From assembly GCF_029868745.1 (NCBI RefSeq), contig NZ_JARWOP010000174.1, positions 1-64,000 of the forward strand: a stretch of 64,000 nt of DNA, in the 5' to 3' direction. This document shows positions 41,306-50,677 of this stretch, piece by piece (positions within the stretch are counted from its first letter, which is position 1; every line of letters begins with the position of its first letter). Source of the DNA: Nocardia wallacei (GTDB lineage Bacteria; Actinomycetota; Actinomycetes; Mycobacteriales; Mycobacteriaceae). Both the position numbers and the translations under genes were made by a program. Under the pieces are notes generated by a model that saw only the letters and a list, made by a program, of their open reading frames with translations, was not told the DNA's origin and searched no databases.

Positions 41306-43297
41306 CTAGACGACTTTGGCGTCGATCAGCAGAGTCCAGATCTCGCCCTGATCGACGACCTCGACACCGAGTTTCTCCGCCTTGGTCAGCTTGCTTTCGC
41401 CGACTCCCGCGCCGGTGATCAGCATGTCGGTGCTCGCCGAGACAGAGGACGCCGCCGTCGCGCCCGCCTTCTCGCACAGGCGCTGGAACGTCGGGCGGGC
41501 GACCTTCTCACCCGAGCGCGGGTCGCTGATCGCGCCCGTGATCACTACCGTCTTACCCGCGAGCGGCGCACCGGCCGCGACGACCGGCGGCAGGTCCTCC
41601 TCGCGCACGTCCAGGGAGACGCCCGCCTCGCGCAACCGCCGCAGTTCGGGGCGCAGGCGCGTGAGATGTTCGACCAGGGACGCGGCCACCTTCGGGCCGA
41701 TGTCCTCCACGGCCACCAGCCGTTCCTCGCCCGCGTCGGCCACCTCCTCGAGCGAGCCGAATCCCGCGCGGGCCAGGCGGGCGGCGGTGCCGTCGGAGGC
41801 CATCGGAATCGCCAGGCCGATCAGCGCGCGGCGCAGGCCCACTCCGCGGCTGCCATCGATCGATTCGATCATGCGGGCGGCCGAGATTTCGCCGATGCGG
41901 TCGAACTCGAGCAGACGCTCCTTGGTCAGCGTGTAGAAGTCCGAAGGGCGTTCCAGTAGACCCGCCTCGGCCAGGCGTTCGATCCACACCTGCCCGATGG
42001 CGTCGATATCCGCTGCCGCCCGCGACGCCCAGTGGATCAGTCTCCGCACCGTCTGGGCGGGACAGGAAACGTTGGTACAGAACAACTCTCGACTGTTGCC
42101 CTGCTCGGTGACCGGCTGCGCGCACGACGGGCAGGCGGTGGGCGGCACGATCTCGCGCTCCTCGCCGGTGCGACGGGAGGCGTCGAGCACTCCGGCCACG
42201 AACGGGATGACATCGCCCGCGCGGCGCACCAGCACGGTGTCACCGATCTTGATGTCGCGGGCCCGGATCACTTCCTGGTTGGCCAGCGTGGCCCTCGTGA
42301 CCGTCGTGCCGCCCACGAACACCGGCTCGAGCCAGGCGACCGGGACGACCTTGCCCGTCTTGCCCACATCCCAGACCACGTCGGCCAGCAATGTGGTCTT
42401 CTCCTCGGCGGCGAACTTGAACGCCAGCGCGCCGCGCGGCGAGTTCGACCGGGTCCCCGCCGCGGCGTAGGCATCGCGGTCGGCCAGTCGCAGTACCGCG
42501 CCGTCGAGGTCGTAGTCCAGCGCGTTGCGCCCCTGCTCGATCGCGGTGATCGCCGCCTGGGCCTGTTCGGCGTCGGCGCAGTGCCGCATCTGCGCACCGG
42601 CGATCCCCAGCGCCGCCAGCCCCTCCTCGAGATCGACCGCGGCGCTCCCGGCCGAGGTGTCGAGGTCGAAGCCGAAGAACCGCAGTCGCCGTTCGGCGAC
42701 CGTGGCCGGGTCCTTCGCCCGCAGCGTGCCGGCCGCGGCGTTGCGCGGGTTGATCAGCGGCTTGTCCGGATGAGCGGTGTTGTAGGCGGCGAAGGTCGAT
42801 CGCAGCATCACCGCCTCGCCCCGCACCTCCACCCGCGCCGGGACGTCGATCCGCTCGGGCACACCGTCGACCAGCGCGCGGACCAGCATGGTCACGTCGT
42901 CGCCGGTGGTGCCGTCGCCGCGGGTCACCGCCCGCGTCAGCCGCCCGTCCTCGTAGACCAGGGCCAGGGACAATCCGTCGAGCTTAGGCATCACGACCAC
43001 CGACTGGCCGGGAAAGCGGTCGAAGAACGCCGCGACCTGCTCCGGCTTGGTCGCCTTCTCCAGCGACAACATCGGGCGCGAGTGCCGGATCGGGGCGTGC
43101 AGCACCGCCGGCGCGCCGACCTGCTCCAGCGGATTCGGGTCCGGCGCCAGCTCCGGGTGCGACTCGATCAGGCCGCGCAGCTCGTCCTCGATGGCGTCGT
43201 ACTCGGCGTCGGCCACCAGCGGCGAGCCCTGATAGTAGGCCTCGCGCAGCGCCACGATGCGGTCCGCGAGTTCCTCGATACGTTCCCCAGCTTCCAC
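41306..43297 (-). CDS. NAD-dependent DNA ligase (divergent LigA)
   Basis: A 663-residue ligase with the LigA domain order: Ia (YYQGSPLVADAEYDAIEDEL), adenylation domain with the lysine K105 in MPKLDGLSLALVYEDGRL, RGDGTTGDDV, GEAVMLRSTF and LINPRNAAAGTLR, OB fold, Cys4 zinc finger (CPSC...FCTNVSC), helix-hairpin-helix region and BRCT domain (GKTVVITGAISDPRSGEKV). The HhH region lacks the usual IRHVG-type motif (reads GLAIPMASDG) and the post-Ia segment differs from standard LigA. It may be a second, accessory ligase (inference). GTG start. Confidence 0.85.
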   Translation of the reverse strand: MEAGERIEELADRIVALREAYYQGSPLVADAEYDAIEDELRGLIESHPELAPDPNPLEQVGAPAVLHAPIRHSRPMLSLEKATKPEQVAAFFDRFPGQSVVVMPKLDGLSLALVYEDGRLTRAVTRGDGTTGDDVTMLVRALVDGVPERIDVPARVEVRGEAVMLRSTFAAYNTAHPDKPLINPRNAAAGTLRAKDPATVAERRLRFFGFDLDTSAGSAAVDLEEGLAALGIAGAQMRHCADAEQAQAAITAIEQGRNALDYDLDGAVLRLADRDAYAAAGTRSNSPRGALAFKFAAEEKTTLLADVVWDVGKTGKVVPVAWLEPVFVGGTTVTRATLANQEVIRARDIKIGDTVLVRRAGDVIPFVAGVLDASRRTGEEREIVPPTACPSCAQPVTEQGNSRELFCTNVSCPAQTVRRLIHWASRAAADIDAIGQVWIERLAEAGLLERPSDFYTLTKERLLEFDRIGEISAARMIESIDGSRGVGLRRALIGLAIPMASDGTAARLARAGFGSLEEVADAGEERLVAVEDIGPKVAASLVEHLTRLRPELRRLREAGVSLDVREEDLPPVVAAGAPLAGKTVVITGAISDPRSGEKVARPTFQRLCEKAGATAASSVSASTDMLITGAGVGESKLTKAEKLGVEVVDQGEIWTLLIDAKVV

Positions 43298-43492
43298 AGC
43301 CGTTGACGCTACCGAAACCCACTGACATCCAGCACAAACGGCACTCCGCGGAGCGTCGATCCGCGCATCCGCGGGCCGGTTCTCCTGTCACTTTCAGCAT
43401 ATAGCGGGCAGGGGGGCTTGCGGCAAGGCACCGGTGGTGCCCCAGAATGGCCCGGCCGGAAGCCCTGACCTGCGAAAATGGGAGTTGCGAAA

Positions 43493-44719
43493 GTGCGTGT
43501 GCTGTTGACGACGTGGGGGTCGCGCGGGGACGTCGAACCGCTGGCGGGGCTCGCGGTGGCGTTGCGGGAACTGGGCGCGGAGGCGCGGGTGTGCGCGCCG
43601 CCGGACGAGGAGTTCGCGAGCTTGCTCGAGCGGGCCGGTGTGCCGTTGGTGCCACTAGGCCCGCCGGTGCATTCGATCGTCGCCAACCCGGCGCCGCCGA
43701 CGGCGCAGGACGCGTTCCGGCTCGCTCCCGCCCTGGTCGCGGCCCGGTTCGAGACGCTCACCGTGGCGGCCGAGGGCTGTGACGCGCTGCTGGTGACCGG
43801 CCTGATGCCGGCGGGTGCCCGGGACGTCGCCGAGAAACTCGGCATCCACTACGTGCTCGCGTGCTTCCACCTGCTCGGGTTGCCGTCACGGGATTTCCCG
43901 CCGGGGCGACGCCCGGGCACGCCGTCCCCGCAGGACGAGACCGACAATCGCGTGCTGTGGGAACAGGACGCCCAGCGGGTGAACGCCCTGTACGGCGAGG
44001 CGCTCAACAGCCACCGGGCGGAGATCGGCCTGCCGCCGGTCGACAACGTCCGCGACCACGTTCTCACCGACCGGCCCTGGCTCGCGGCGGATGCGACGCT
44101 GTGCCCGTCGCAGGGCCGGACGGACCTCGATGTCGTGCAGACCGGGGCCTGGATCCTGCCCGACGATCGGCCGCTCCCGGACGAGCTGACCGCGTTCCTG
44201 GACGCGGGCGCGCCACCGGTGTACGTGGGGTTCGGCAGCATGGCGGCGTATGTCCCGAAGGACATCGCCCGGGTGGCGATCGAGGCGGTCCGCGCCCAGG
44301 GTCGCCGCGTCGTCCTCGCCCGCGGCTGGGCCGACCTCGCTCCGGTCGACGATGCCGACGACTGCTTCGCCGTCGGCGAGGTCAACCAGCAGGCGCTGTT
44401 CGGCAGGATGGCCGCCGTCAGGCATCCCGGCGGCGCGGGCCCCCCCCGGGCGGCGGCGCGCGCCGGCGCGCCCCAGGTGGTCGTACCCCGGATCGCGGAC
44501 CAGCCGTCCTGGGCCGCACGCGTCGCGGAGCTGGGAATCGGTGCGGCACACCACAACTCGGCACCGACCGTCGAATCCCTGTCCGCCGCACTCGGCACGG
44601 CACTCACCCCCGAAACCCGAACGCGGGCCCGGACCGTGGCGGAAACGGTCCGGACCGACGGGGCATCGGTAGCCGCCGAATTGCTCCTCGAGGAAGCCGC
44701 CCGCAACCGCCGCGCTTGA
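43493..44719 (+). CDS. UGT-type glycosyltransferase
   Basis: A 408-residue GT1-family glycosyltransferase, similar to macrolide/sterol/mycobacterial lipid glycosyltransferases. The N-terminal domain opens RVLLTTWGSRGDVEPLAGLA; the C-terminal donor domain has YVGFGSMAAYVPKDIARVAI and VNQQALFGRMAAVRHPGGAG, then AGAPQVVVPRIADQPSWAAR. GTG 43493 is chosen: GGGAG eight bases upstream and the MRVLLT start are typical; ATG 43478 is possible. At about 44439-44450 the motif usually reading HHGGAGTT is HPGGAGPP with a C8 run in the DNA, so a base error cannot be excluded. The stop codon lies within the LexA box of the next gene. Confidence 0.82.
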   Translation: MRVLLTTWGSRGDVEPLAGLAVALRELGAEARVCAPPDEEFASLLERAGVPLVPLGPPVHSIVANPAPPTAQDAFRLAPALVAARFETLTVAAEGCDALLVTGLMPAGARDVAEKLGIHYVLACFHLLGLPSRDFPPGRRPGTPSPQDETDNRVLWEQDAQRVNALYGEALNSHRAEIGLPPVDNVRDHVLTDRPWLAADATLCPSQGRTDLDVVQTGAWILPDDRPLPDELTAFLDAGAPPVYVGFGSMAAYVPKDIARVAIEAVRAQGRRVVLARGWADLAPVDDADDCFAVGEVNQQALFGRMAAVRHPGGAGPPRAAARAGAPQVVVPRIADQPSWAARVAELGIGAAHHNSAPTVESLSAALGTALTPETRTRARTVAETVRTDGASVAAELLLEEAARNRRA

Positions 44720-44731
44720 ACATATGTTCGA
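44716..44731 (+). promoter_or_regulatory. LexA (SOS) box upstream of alkB-like gene
   Basis: TTGAACATATGTTCGA matches the actinobacterial SOS box TCGAAC-N4-GTTCGA with one mismatch; the GAAC...GTTC core is perfect. It stands 20 bases before the ATG of the AlkB-like gene and covers the stop codon of the glycosyltransferase, so the AlkB gene has its own, damage-inducible promoter. Confidence 0.75.
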
Positions 44732-44751
44732 TAGTACGTAGATTCGAACGC

Positions 44752-45378
44752 ATGTCTACACCGCTGCAGGGTTCGCTACTGGACGGATTCGGGGAGACCG
44801 ACCTCGGGTCGCTGCACGGGCTGCGTCGCACGATGCTGGGTCAGGGAGCCTGGGTCGATGTGCTGCCGGGCTGGCTGCGCGGGGCCGACGAGCTGTTCCA
44901 GGCACTCGTTACCCGGGTGCCCTGGCGGGCCGACCGGCGCCAGATGTACGACCGGGTGGTGGACGTCCCGCGGCTGCTGCGCTTCTACGGCGAGTCCGAG
45001 ACGCTGCCCGACCCGGTCCTGGACCGCGCCCGCGACGCGCTGAGCGCCCACTACCTCGGCGAACTCGGCGAGCCGTTCCGCACCGCGGGGCTGTGCTACT
45101 ACCGCGACGGCGACGACAGCGTCGCCTGGCACGGCGATACGTCCGGGCGCGGCGCGACACACGACACGATGGTGGCCATCGTGTCGGTCGGCGCGGCGCG
45201 AGCGCTGCAGCTGCGCCCGCGCGGAGGCGGCGCGAGCGTGCGCTACCAGCTCGGCCACGGCGATCTCATCGTGATGGGCGGGTCCTGCCAGCGCACGTGG
45301 GAGCATGCGGTACCCAAGACCCGGCGCCCGGTGGGGCCGCGCATCAGCATCCAATTCCGGCCGCGCGGCGTGCGGTAG
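44752..45378 (+). CDS. AlkB-like DNA repair dioxygenase
   Basis: A 208-residue 2-oxoglutarate/Fe(II) oxygenase of the AlkB superfamily, which removes methyl groups from N1-methyladenine or N3-methylcytosine in DNA. Nucleotide-recognition part LCYYRDGDDSVAWHGDTSGR contains the H-x-D ligand; MVAIVSVGAARALQLRPRGG and GDLIVMGGSCQRTWEHAVPK hold the distal His; RISIQFRPRG provides the 2-oxoglutarate arginine(s). The N-terminal segment GSLLDGFGETDLGSLHGLRR is like those of actinobacterial AlkB proteins. ATG 44752; the longer frame is GT shadow. The LexA box upstream predicts DNA-damage induction. Confidence 0.85.
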   Translation: MSTPLQGSLLDGFGETDLGSLHGLRRTMLGQGAWVDVLPGWLRGADELFQALVTRVPWRADRRQMYDRVVDVPRLLRFYGESETLPDPVLDRARDALSAHYLGELGEPFRTAGLCYYRDGDDSVAWHGDTSGRGATHDTMVAIVSVGAARALQLRPRGGGASVRYQLGHGDLIVMGGSCQRTWEHAVPKTRRPVGPRISIQFRPRGVR

Positions 45379-45460
45379 CCACCCGGAGTTCAACTGGCGT
45401 CCGCCGCGGCGCAAGGGATCGATAAGTGTATCCGTCGGACCAGCCCGATACATTGGCTTC

Positions 45461-46174
45461 ATGAATACTGTTGGGGCGGGAATCCTCTCGGTGATGCCGC
45501 TGCACACGATCTCCGATGTGCACGGGGAGGTCGGGCTGCGCCGGCGCATGGAACTCGAGACCGAGAAACTGCCGGAGCCCGAACGGGTTACGGCGGCCCT
45601 GCGCCTGGCCTCGGACCTGCACCGGGACGACCGATACGGCCGCGAGCCCTACGTCAGTCACCTGCTGCGCGTGGCGATTCGCATCGTCAGTCACTACGAG
45701 GTCCGCGACACCGACGTGGTGATTGCCGGCCTGCTGCACGACGCGGTCGAGGACCACGGGCGCGAATTGGCCGGCGCCCGAACGGGTTCGGTGCCCGACG
45801 CCGCGCTCACCGCGATCGCCGAGGATTTCGGCGCCCGGGTGGCGACGCTGGTCGCCGCCGTCACCAACCCGCCGTTCGATCCGGCGATGGACCGGCACAC
45901 GCAATACCGCGAGCACGTCTCCAGCAGTCTGGCCCGCAATCCCTGGGCGCGGGTGGTGAAGATTTCCGACTTCACCGACAACGGCGTCGGCATCCTGTAC
46001 GCCACCGGTCCCGTCATGCACAAGCTGGCCACCAAGTACCGCCCGCTGACCGCGGTCTACCGCGAGCTGGTGACGCGCGCCGACACGCCCCTGGCCGACC
46101 ACGTGAAGGACCACATTCTCGACCAGCTGGACCGCGCCGACGAGAGATTCGACGCCATCCTCGACCGCGGCTGA
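45461..46174 (+). CDS. HD-domain (SpoT/RelA-like) phosphohydrolase
   Basis: A 237-residue protein whose central part is an HD domain of the RelA/SpoT hydrolase kind: ALRLASDLHRDDRYGREPYV, LLRVAIRIVSHYEVRDTDVV, GLLHDAVEDHGRELA. The H...HD...D pattern suggests metal-dependent hydrolysis of (p)ppGpp or a related nucleotide. It lacks a synthetase domain, so it may be a small alarmone hydrolase (inference). ATG 45461 chosen, ATG 45494 also possible. It follows the AlkB-like gene by 82 bases and may be cotranscribed. Confidence 0.78.
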   Translation: MNTVGAGILSVMPLHTISDVHGEVGLRRRMELETEKLPEPERVTAALRLASDLHRDDRYGREPYVSHLLRVAIRIVSHYEVRDTDVVIAGLLHDAVEDHGRELAGARTGSVPDAALTAIAEDFGARVATLVAAVTNPPFDPAMDRHTQYREHVSSSLARNPWARVVKISDFTDNGVGILYATGPVMHKLATKYRPLTAVYRELVTRADTPLADHVKDHILDQLDRADERFDAILDRG

Positions 46175-46190
46175 CCGCGCCCGGCTCGGG

Positions 46191-46748
46191 TCAGGGGTGG
46201 TCGCGGCGCAGCACGAAGAAGTACGGGTCGGTCATGCCGCGAAGATCCATCACGCCCAGCAGGGTCTCGTCGTCGACCAGGCGGAAGACGTCGATGATCG
46301 GCAGGTCGTCGTAGATCATCGCGGCGCTGACCTTGCCGCGGAACTCCAGGTCGCGCAGGCGGGCGCGCGGCGTCGGCGTACGCAGCACCGGACGCAGCAC
46401 GGGCAGTAGCCGGCGCACCGCGCGGATTCCGGCCAGGGGCACCCGGCCTACCAGCCCCAGCGGGACCCGGCGCGGGTCGACCGGGAACAGCGCACCCGCC
46501 GCGGTCGCGAACACCAACGGCTGCACATCGTCGGGGCCGTCGAATTGCTTTCCGTACCAACCGGATTCGACCAGAGCACCCGCCCACGGATGCCCGGTGT
46601 CCAGTTCGTCCCCCCGCCAGCGACCGGTCGTGACCTCGTCCACTCGGACCGTCGGCAGGCTGTCGTACAGCTCCCAGGCCTGTCCGGGCGTGCAGCCGCC
46701 CCGGCTCAGCTCGCGCAACCGCACCGCGGGCGTGTCGACGTCTGCCAT
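46191..46748 (-). CDS. GXWXG/DUF4334 domain protein
   Basis: A 185-residue protein of the DUF4334 family. The N-terminal GXWXG part has TTGRWRGDELDTGHPWAGAL and ESGWYGKQFDGPDDVQPLVF. The C-terminal half begins LRDLEFRGKVSAAMIYDDLP and ends with VDDETLLGVMDLRGM, the DUF4334 region. Probably cytosolic and lipid-related by fold, but no reaction is known. ATG 46748 preceded by GAGGAGGACGGG decides the start over a longer reading to 46793. It converges on the HD hydrolase. Confidence 0.8.
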   Translation of the reverse strand: MADVDTPAVRLRELSRGGCTPGQAWELYDSLPTVRVDEVTTGRWRGDELDTGHPWAGALVESGWYGKQFDGPDDVQPLVFATAAGALFPVDPRRVPLGLVGRVPLAGIRAVRRLLPVLRPVLRTPTPRARLRDLEFRGKVSAAMIYDDLPIIDVFRLVDDETLLGVMDLRGMTDPYFFVLRRDHP

Positions 46749-47017
46749 CCCGTCCTCCTCGACCTCGAGAGCAATAGATGCTTCCGGCCTCACACTATCT
46801 CAGGCCGCTCGGGCGGAGCGCCGTGACCGAGGCCACGTCCGGAACCACTGGACCTCGAGTGCGCTCGAGGGACCAGCATTACCGGCACGAGCGGTCGATC
46901 CGCTCGGCAACCCGGGCTCCGAGGTCCGGGCGCGCGCCCCCGCCGGCCCACGTACACCCACGGCGGGGGCGCACTCGTCTTCGGCTCACCCTCGCGCTCC
47001 GCGACTAGGCTGGCCGT

Positions 47018-48157
47018 GTGCAGACCAGCCTTCTCCCGCACGTGGCCGCCGCCAACGACCTCACCCGCCGCTGGTGCGACGCGGCGGGCACCGGTGATTT
47101 CGTGCTCTCCGGATGTGGCGTGTGGCCGCTACTCGGCGTGCTGGCGACGGCGGCGAACGAGCCGGCCCGCGCGGAACTGGCCGCGGCCGTGGGACTTTCG
47201 GCCGAGGACGCACAGGAATCGGCACTCCGGCTGCTCGCGGAACTGACCGCGGCGGAGACCGTCTCGGGTGCGCTCGGGGTCTGGGTTCGCCAGGATGTCG
47301 AATTGCGGGAGCAGTGGGCGCGGTCGCTACCCGAGGGCGTCGTCGGCAAGCTCACCGGGCAATCGGCGCTCGATGCCTGGGCCGACCGGCACACCGGCGG
47401 GCTGATCGACCGGTTCCCGCTCTCGATCAATGCCGATACGCTGCTCGTTCTCGCCACCGCGATCGTCGCTCGCACGTCGTGGCTGCAGCCGTTCCACGAC
47501 GATGTGCTGGAACCGGCGACCGGACCATGGCGGGGGCACCGCGGTCCGGGGCTGTCCCGATACTCGCGCGAACTCGGCGACGTCGTCCTGCTCGACGCGA
47601 CCGAACCGGTGACGCGCGTCGTGGTGCGCGGGATCCGAGACCTGGACGTGCACCTGCTGCTGGGCGAGGGCACACCCGGGGAGATTCTGGGCGCCGGGCT
47701 CGGTGCGCTGGACGGGTCGGTGGCGGTGCGGACCCACCTACCGGTCGGCACCTCGGGGCCGGGCCTGACGGTGCGGGAAACCCGCGCGGTGGCGGATACG
47801 CTGCGAATTCAGGTGCCGCCGTTCCTGATCCGTTCCGGTCACAATCTGCTCGCACGGAGCGAGCTGTTCGGACTGGGCGCCGCGTCCGACAGAAGCCAGG
47901 ACCGCTTTCCGGCCATCTCCGACACGCCGCTCTACCTCGCGGACGCCGCGCAGGACGCGCTCGCCAGGTTCACCCGCGAGGGATTCGAGGCCGCCGCCGT
48001 GACCGCTGTCGCCCTGGCCCGGGCCGCCGCCGCGCCACGCCCGCGCCGCGTTCTCGAGATCACGGCGACCTTCGACCGGCCGTTCGGGTTCCTCGCGGTG
48101 CATCGGCCGACCGGACTGGTGATCGTCGCGGGATGGGTCGCGCAGCCGCCGCTGTGA
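47018..48157 (+). CDS. serpin-family protein
   Basis: A 379-residue protein of the serpin (serine protease inhibitor) family. N-terminal helices ANDLTRRWCDAAG, GVWPLLGVLATAANEPARAE and the C-terminal strand pattern FDRPFGFLAVHRPTGLVIVA with GWVAQPPL correspond to the serpin core and signature. The reactive-centre loop would lie about 25 residues before it (AVALARAAAAPRPRRVLEIT). No signal peptide, so it should act inside the cell, unlike most serpins. GTG start with TAGGCT (47006-47011) six bases before it suggests a leaderless mRNA. Confidence 0.7.
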   Translation: MQTSLLPHVAAANDLTRRWCDAAGTGDFVLSGCGVWPLLGVLATAANEPARAELAAAVGLSAEDAQESALRLLAELTAAETVSGALGVWVRQDVELREQWARSLPEGVVGKLTGQSALDAWADRHTGGLIDRFPLSINADTLLVLATAIVARTSWLQPFHDDVLEPATGPWRGHRGPGLSRYSRELGDVVLLDATEPVTRVVVRGIRDLDVHLLLGEGTPGEILGAGLGALDGSVAVRTHLPVGTSGPGLTVRETRAVADTLRIQVPPFLIRSGHNLLARSELFGLGAASDRSQDRFPAISDTPLYLADAAQDALARFTREGFEAAAVTAVALARAAAAPRPRRVLEITATFDRPFGFLAVHRPTGLVIVAGWVAQPPL

Positions 48158-48170
48158 CGACCGGGATCGC

Positions 48171-48428
48171 TCAGCCGGTGATATTCCATTCGTAGACGGT
48201 CAGCTCGGATGCGCCCGTCGTGTGAATGGGGTCGGTGTGGACCAATTCCCGTGCCGCATCGAGACTTTCGGCGAGGAGCACATAGGCGCCACCCGAGCCG
48301 TCGGTGAAGCCGCCGCTGCAGTCCAGCTGCCCGGCGGCACGGAGTCCGGCCAGCCAGTCGCGGTGCGGGTCCGCGACGGCGTCGTCCCAGCGGGCGGTGC
48401 GCATGGCCAGTACGAGGTACTTGCGCAC
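48171..48428 (-). CDS. YciI-family protein
   Basis: An 85-residue protein with the YciI/YCII ferredoxin-like fold: KYLVLAMRTARWDDAVADPH, HRDWLAGLRAAGQLDCSGGF and GGAYVLLAESLDAARELVHT, which contain the conserved His and Asp of that family. GTG at 48428 shares one base with the nusB stop, so it is the last gene of the pepQ-efp-nusB operon. The longer frame is not credible. Activity unknown. Confidence 0.75.
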   Translation of the reverse strand: MRKYLVLAMRTARWDDAVADPHRDWLAGLRAAGQLDCSGGFTDGSGGAYVLLAESLDAARELVHTDPIHTTGASELTVYEWNITG

Positions 48429-48940
48429 TAGGCGTCGCCGTCCGGCCGGGACCGGGTCGCCGCCGCGGCGGCGCGGACCTGCGGCGCCACCTGGACCACC
48501 TGCCCGAGCACGCCGTTGACGAAGCTCGGCGAATCGTCGGTGGACAGTTCCTTGGCGAGTTCCACGGCCTCGTCCACGGCCACCACCGGCGGCACATCGG
48601 TGGCGTGGAACAACTCCCACACCGCCACTCGCAGGATGGCGCGGTCCACGGCGGGCAGCCGTTCCAGCGTCCAGTCCTGCAGGTAGGACTCGATGGTGCC
48701 GTCCACCCGGTCGAGATCATCGGCGACGCCCTCGACCAAGGTGCCCGTGTACGGGTTCACCGGTGCGACCGACTCGTCGCCCACGGCCAGCTGCGCGCGC
48801 TCGGCGAGCAGATCGGCCGGGTCGATGTCGCGGGCCTCGGCCTCGAACAGCAGGTCCACCGCCCGGCGGCGAGCCTTGTGCCGGGCGCCCAGCTTCTTGT
48901 ACGAGGACTTCCGGTCTCCGGCCTGATCGGTCACAGTCAC
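48428..48940 (-). CDS. nusB: transcription antitermination factor NusB
   Basis: A 170-residue all-helical RNA-binding factor that joins NusE (S10) on boxA in rRNA transcription. Signature stretches are [60 protein letters not shown] and [11 protein letters not shown]. The N-terminal head and C-terminal tail are longer than in E. coli. It starts four bases after the efp stop. Typical actinobacterial efp-nusB pair. Confidence 0.95.
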   Translation of the reverse strand: MTVTDQAGDRKSSYKKLGARHKARRRAVDLLFEAEARDIDPADLLAERAQLAVGDESVAPVNPYTGTLVEGVADDLDRVDGTIESYLQDWTLERLPAVDRAILRVAVWELFHATDVPPVVAVDEAVELAKELSTDDSPSFVNGVLGQVVQVAPQVRAAAAATRSRPDGDA

Positions 48941-48944
48941 CAGG

Positions 48945-49508
48945 CTAGGCGTTCACGCGGCCGAGGTAGCCACCGTCGCGGGTATCGATCTTCAGCTTGT
49001 CGCCGGTGTTGACGAACAGCGGCACCTGCACCTCGGCGCCGGTCTCCACGGTGGCGGGCTTGGTGCCGGCGCTGGACCGGTCGCCCTGCAGGCCCGGTTC
49101 GGTGTGGGTGACCGAGAGTTCGACGGTGACCGGGAGTTCCACGTAGAGCACCTCGCCGTCGTGCATGGCGACCTGCACCGGCATGTTCTCCAGCAGGAAC
49201 TTGGCGCTGTTGCCGAGGGTCTGCTCGCCGATCTGGATCTGGTCGTAGGTGTCGCCGTCCATGAAGATGTAGTCCGACCCGTCGTGGTACAGGTAGGTCA
49301 TATCGCGCCGGTCGACGGTGGCGACCTCGACCTTCACACCGGCGTTCCAGGTCTTGTCGACCACCTTGCCGGACACGACGTTCTTCAGCTTCGTCCGCAC
49401 GAACGCCGGCCCCTTGCCCGGCTTGACATGCTGGAATTCGACGATCTGCTGCAGATTGCCGTCGATTTTCAGCACGAGGCCGTTCTTGAAGTCGCTGGTG
49501 TCCGCCAC
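48945..49508 (-). CDS. efp: translation elongation factor P
   Basis: A 187-residue protein that relieves ribosome stalling at polyproline stretches. KOW-like domain I contains [20 protein letters not shown]; Lys in the loop GKG is the tip that reaches the P-site. Domains II and III include [20 protein letters not shown] and [23 protein letters not shown] 49508 after GAGGAC gives the family length. It lies 47 bases behind pepQ and just before nusB. Confidence 0.96.
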   Translation of the reverse strand: MADTSDFKNGLVLKIDGNLQQIVEFQHVKPGKGPAFVRTKLKNVVSGKVVDKTWNAGVKVEVATVDRRDMTYLYHDGSDYIFMDGDTYDQIQIGEQTLGNSAKFLLENMPVQVAMHDGEVLYVELPVTVELSVTHTEPGLQGDRSSAGTKPATVETGAEVQVPLFVNTGDKLKIDTRDGGYLGRVNA

Positions 49509-49555
49509 TGTCCTCGGATCTCCTTGTTTGTTCGAACGCAGTCGGTCGACCGTGA

Positions 49556-50677
49556 TCAGTCGACCACGGTCAGGTCTTTGGTGGTCAGGGTGAGCAGTTC
49601 GGGACGCCCCTCGCGAACCACGAGCGTATCCTCGATCCGGACACCGCCGCGGCCGGGGAAGTACACACCTGGCTCGACGGTCACCGCCATGCCTTCGAGC
49701 AGTGTACCCGTGCCGGTTTTGGCGATTCCGGGTGCTTCGTGGATCTGCAGGCCGACGCCGTGGCCCAATCCGTGCACGAAAAGCTCGCCGTGGCCCGCGT
49801 CCTCGATCACCGTGCGGGCGGCGCAGTCCACCTCGCCGCATCCGGTCCCCGGTTTCAGCGCCTCTCGCCCGGCGCGCTGAGATGCCCGCACCAGCTCGTA
49901 TACCTCGCGCTGCCAGTCGGCCGGTTCGCCGAGCACCAGGGTGCGGGTCATGTCGGAGTGGTAGCCGCCGACCACCGCGCCGAAATCGAACTTCACGAAA
50001 TCGCCCGCCGCGAGCACCGCATCGGTCGGGCGGTGGTGTGGCACGGCCGAATTCGCGCCGGCGGCGACGATCGTCTCGAACGATACGGCCGCGGCGCCGT
50101 GCTCGAACATCAGCCATTCCAGCTCGCGCGCCACCTGCCGCTCGGTGCGGCCCGGGCGCAGGCCGCCGCGCTCGAGCAGGCTCGCCAGCGCGGAATCGGC
50201 GGCGGCGCAGGCCGCGCGCAGTTGCTCGACCTCGTAGTCGTCCTTCACCATGCGCAGCTGCTCGACCAGGCCACGGGTCGGCACCAGCTGCAATCCGGTG
50301 CCCTGTTCGACGAACGCGTGATGCTGGTCGACGGTCACGACATGGCTTTCGAAGCCGACCCGGCCGGTCTGCCACTCCCCCGCGATCTCGATTGTGCGGC
50401 GGGCGCTGGCGCGGGCGATCTCGGCCCGCAGGTCCGGCACCTGCTCGCCGACCTGGGTGGCGTAGCGGCCGTCGGTGCAGATCACGGTGCGGTCCTCGGC
50501 GCCGTCCCAGGAGTCGACCAGCAGTGCGGCATTGGATCCGGTGAAGCCCGTGAGGTACCTGATGTTGATCAGGTCGGTCACCAGGAGGGCGTCGACGCCG
50601 TTCTCCACCAACAGGTTCCGCAACGCGGCCCGGCGAGCCGCGTGGTCGGGGCGCCTCGCGTCGTGATCAGCAGACAT
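49556..50677 (-). CDS. pepQ: Xaa-Pro dipeptidase (M24 family)
   Basis: A 373-residue M24 metallopeptidase removing N-terminal residues before proline. Creatinase-like N-terminal domain ([20 protein letters not shown]), then the pita-bread domain with metal ligands in [17 protein letters not shown] (Asp, Asp), [13 protein letters not shown] (His), VTVEPGVYF (Glu) and GGVRIEDTL (Glu). ATG 50677; a few codons upstream are also open. Leads the pepQ-efp-nusB-YciI operon. Confidence 0.92.
   Translation of the reverse strand: MSADHDARRPDHAARRAALRNLLVENGVDALLVTDLINIRYLTGFTGSNAALLVDSWDGAEDRTVICTDGRYATQVGEQVPDLRAEIARASARRTIEIAGEWQTGRVGFESHVVTVDQHHAFVEQGTGLQLVPTRGLVEQLRMVKDDYEVEQLRAACAAADSALASLLERGGLRPGRTERQVARELEWLMFEHGAAAVSFETIVAAGANSAVPHHRPTDAVLAAGDFVKFDFGAVVGGYHSDMTRTLVLGEPADWQREVYELVRASQRAGREALKPGTGCGEVDCAARTVIEDAGHGELFVHGLGHGVGLQIHEAPGIAKTGTGTLLEGMAVTVEPGVYFPGRGGVRIEDTLVVREGRPELLTLTTKDLTVVD

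Noticed and set aside
46800-47017. Small gene between DUF4334 and the serpin
   Set aside because: Frames there lack ribosome-binding sites and have random composition; the area is better read as promoter space.
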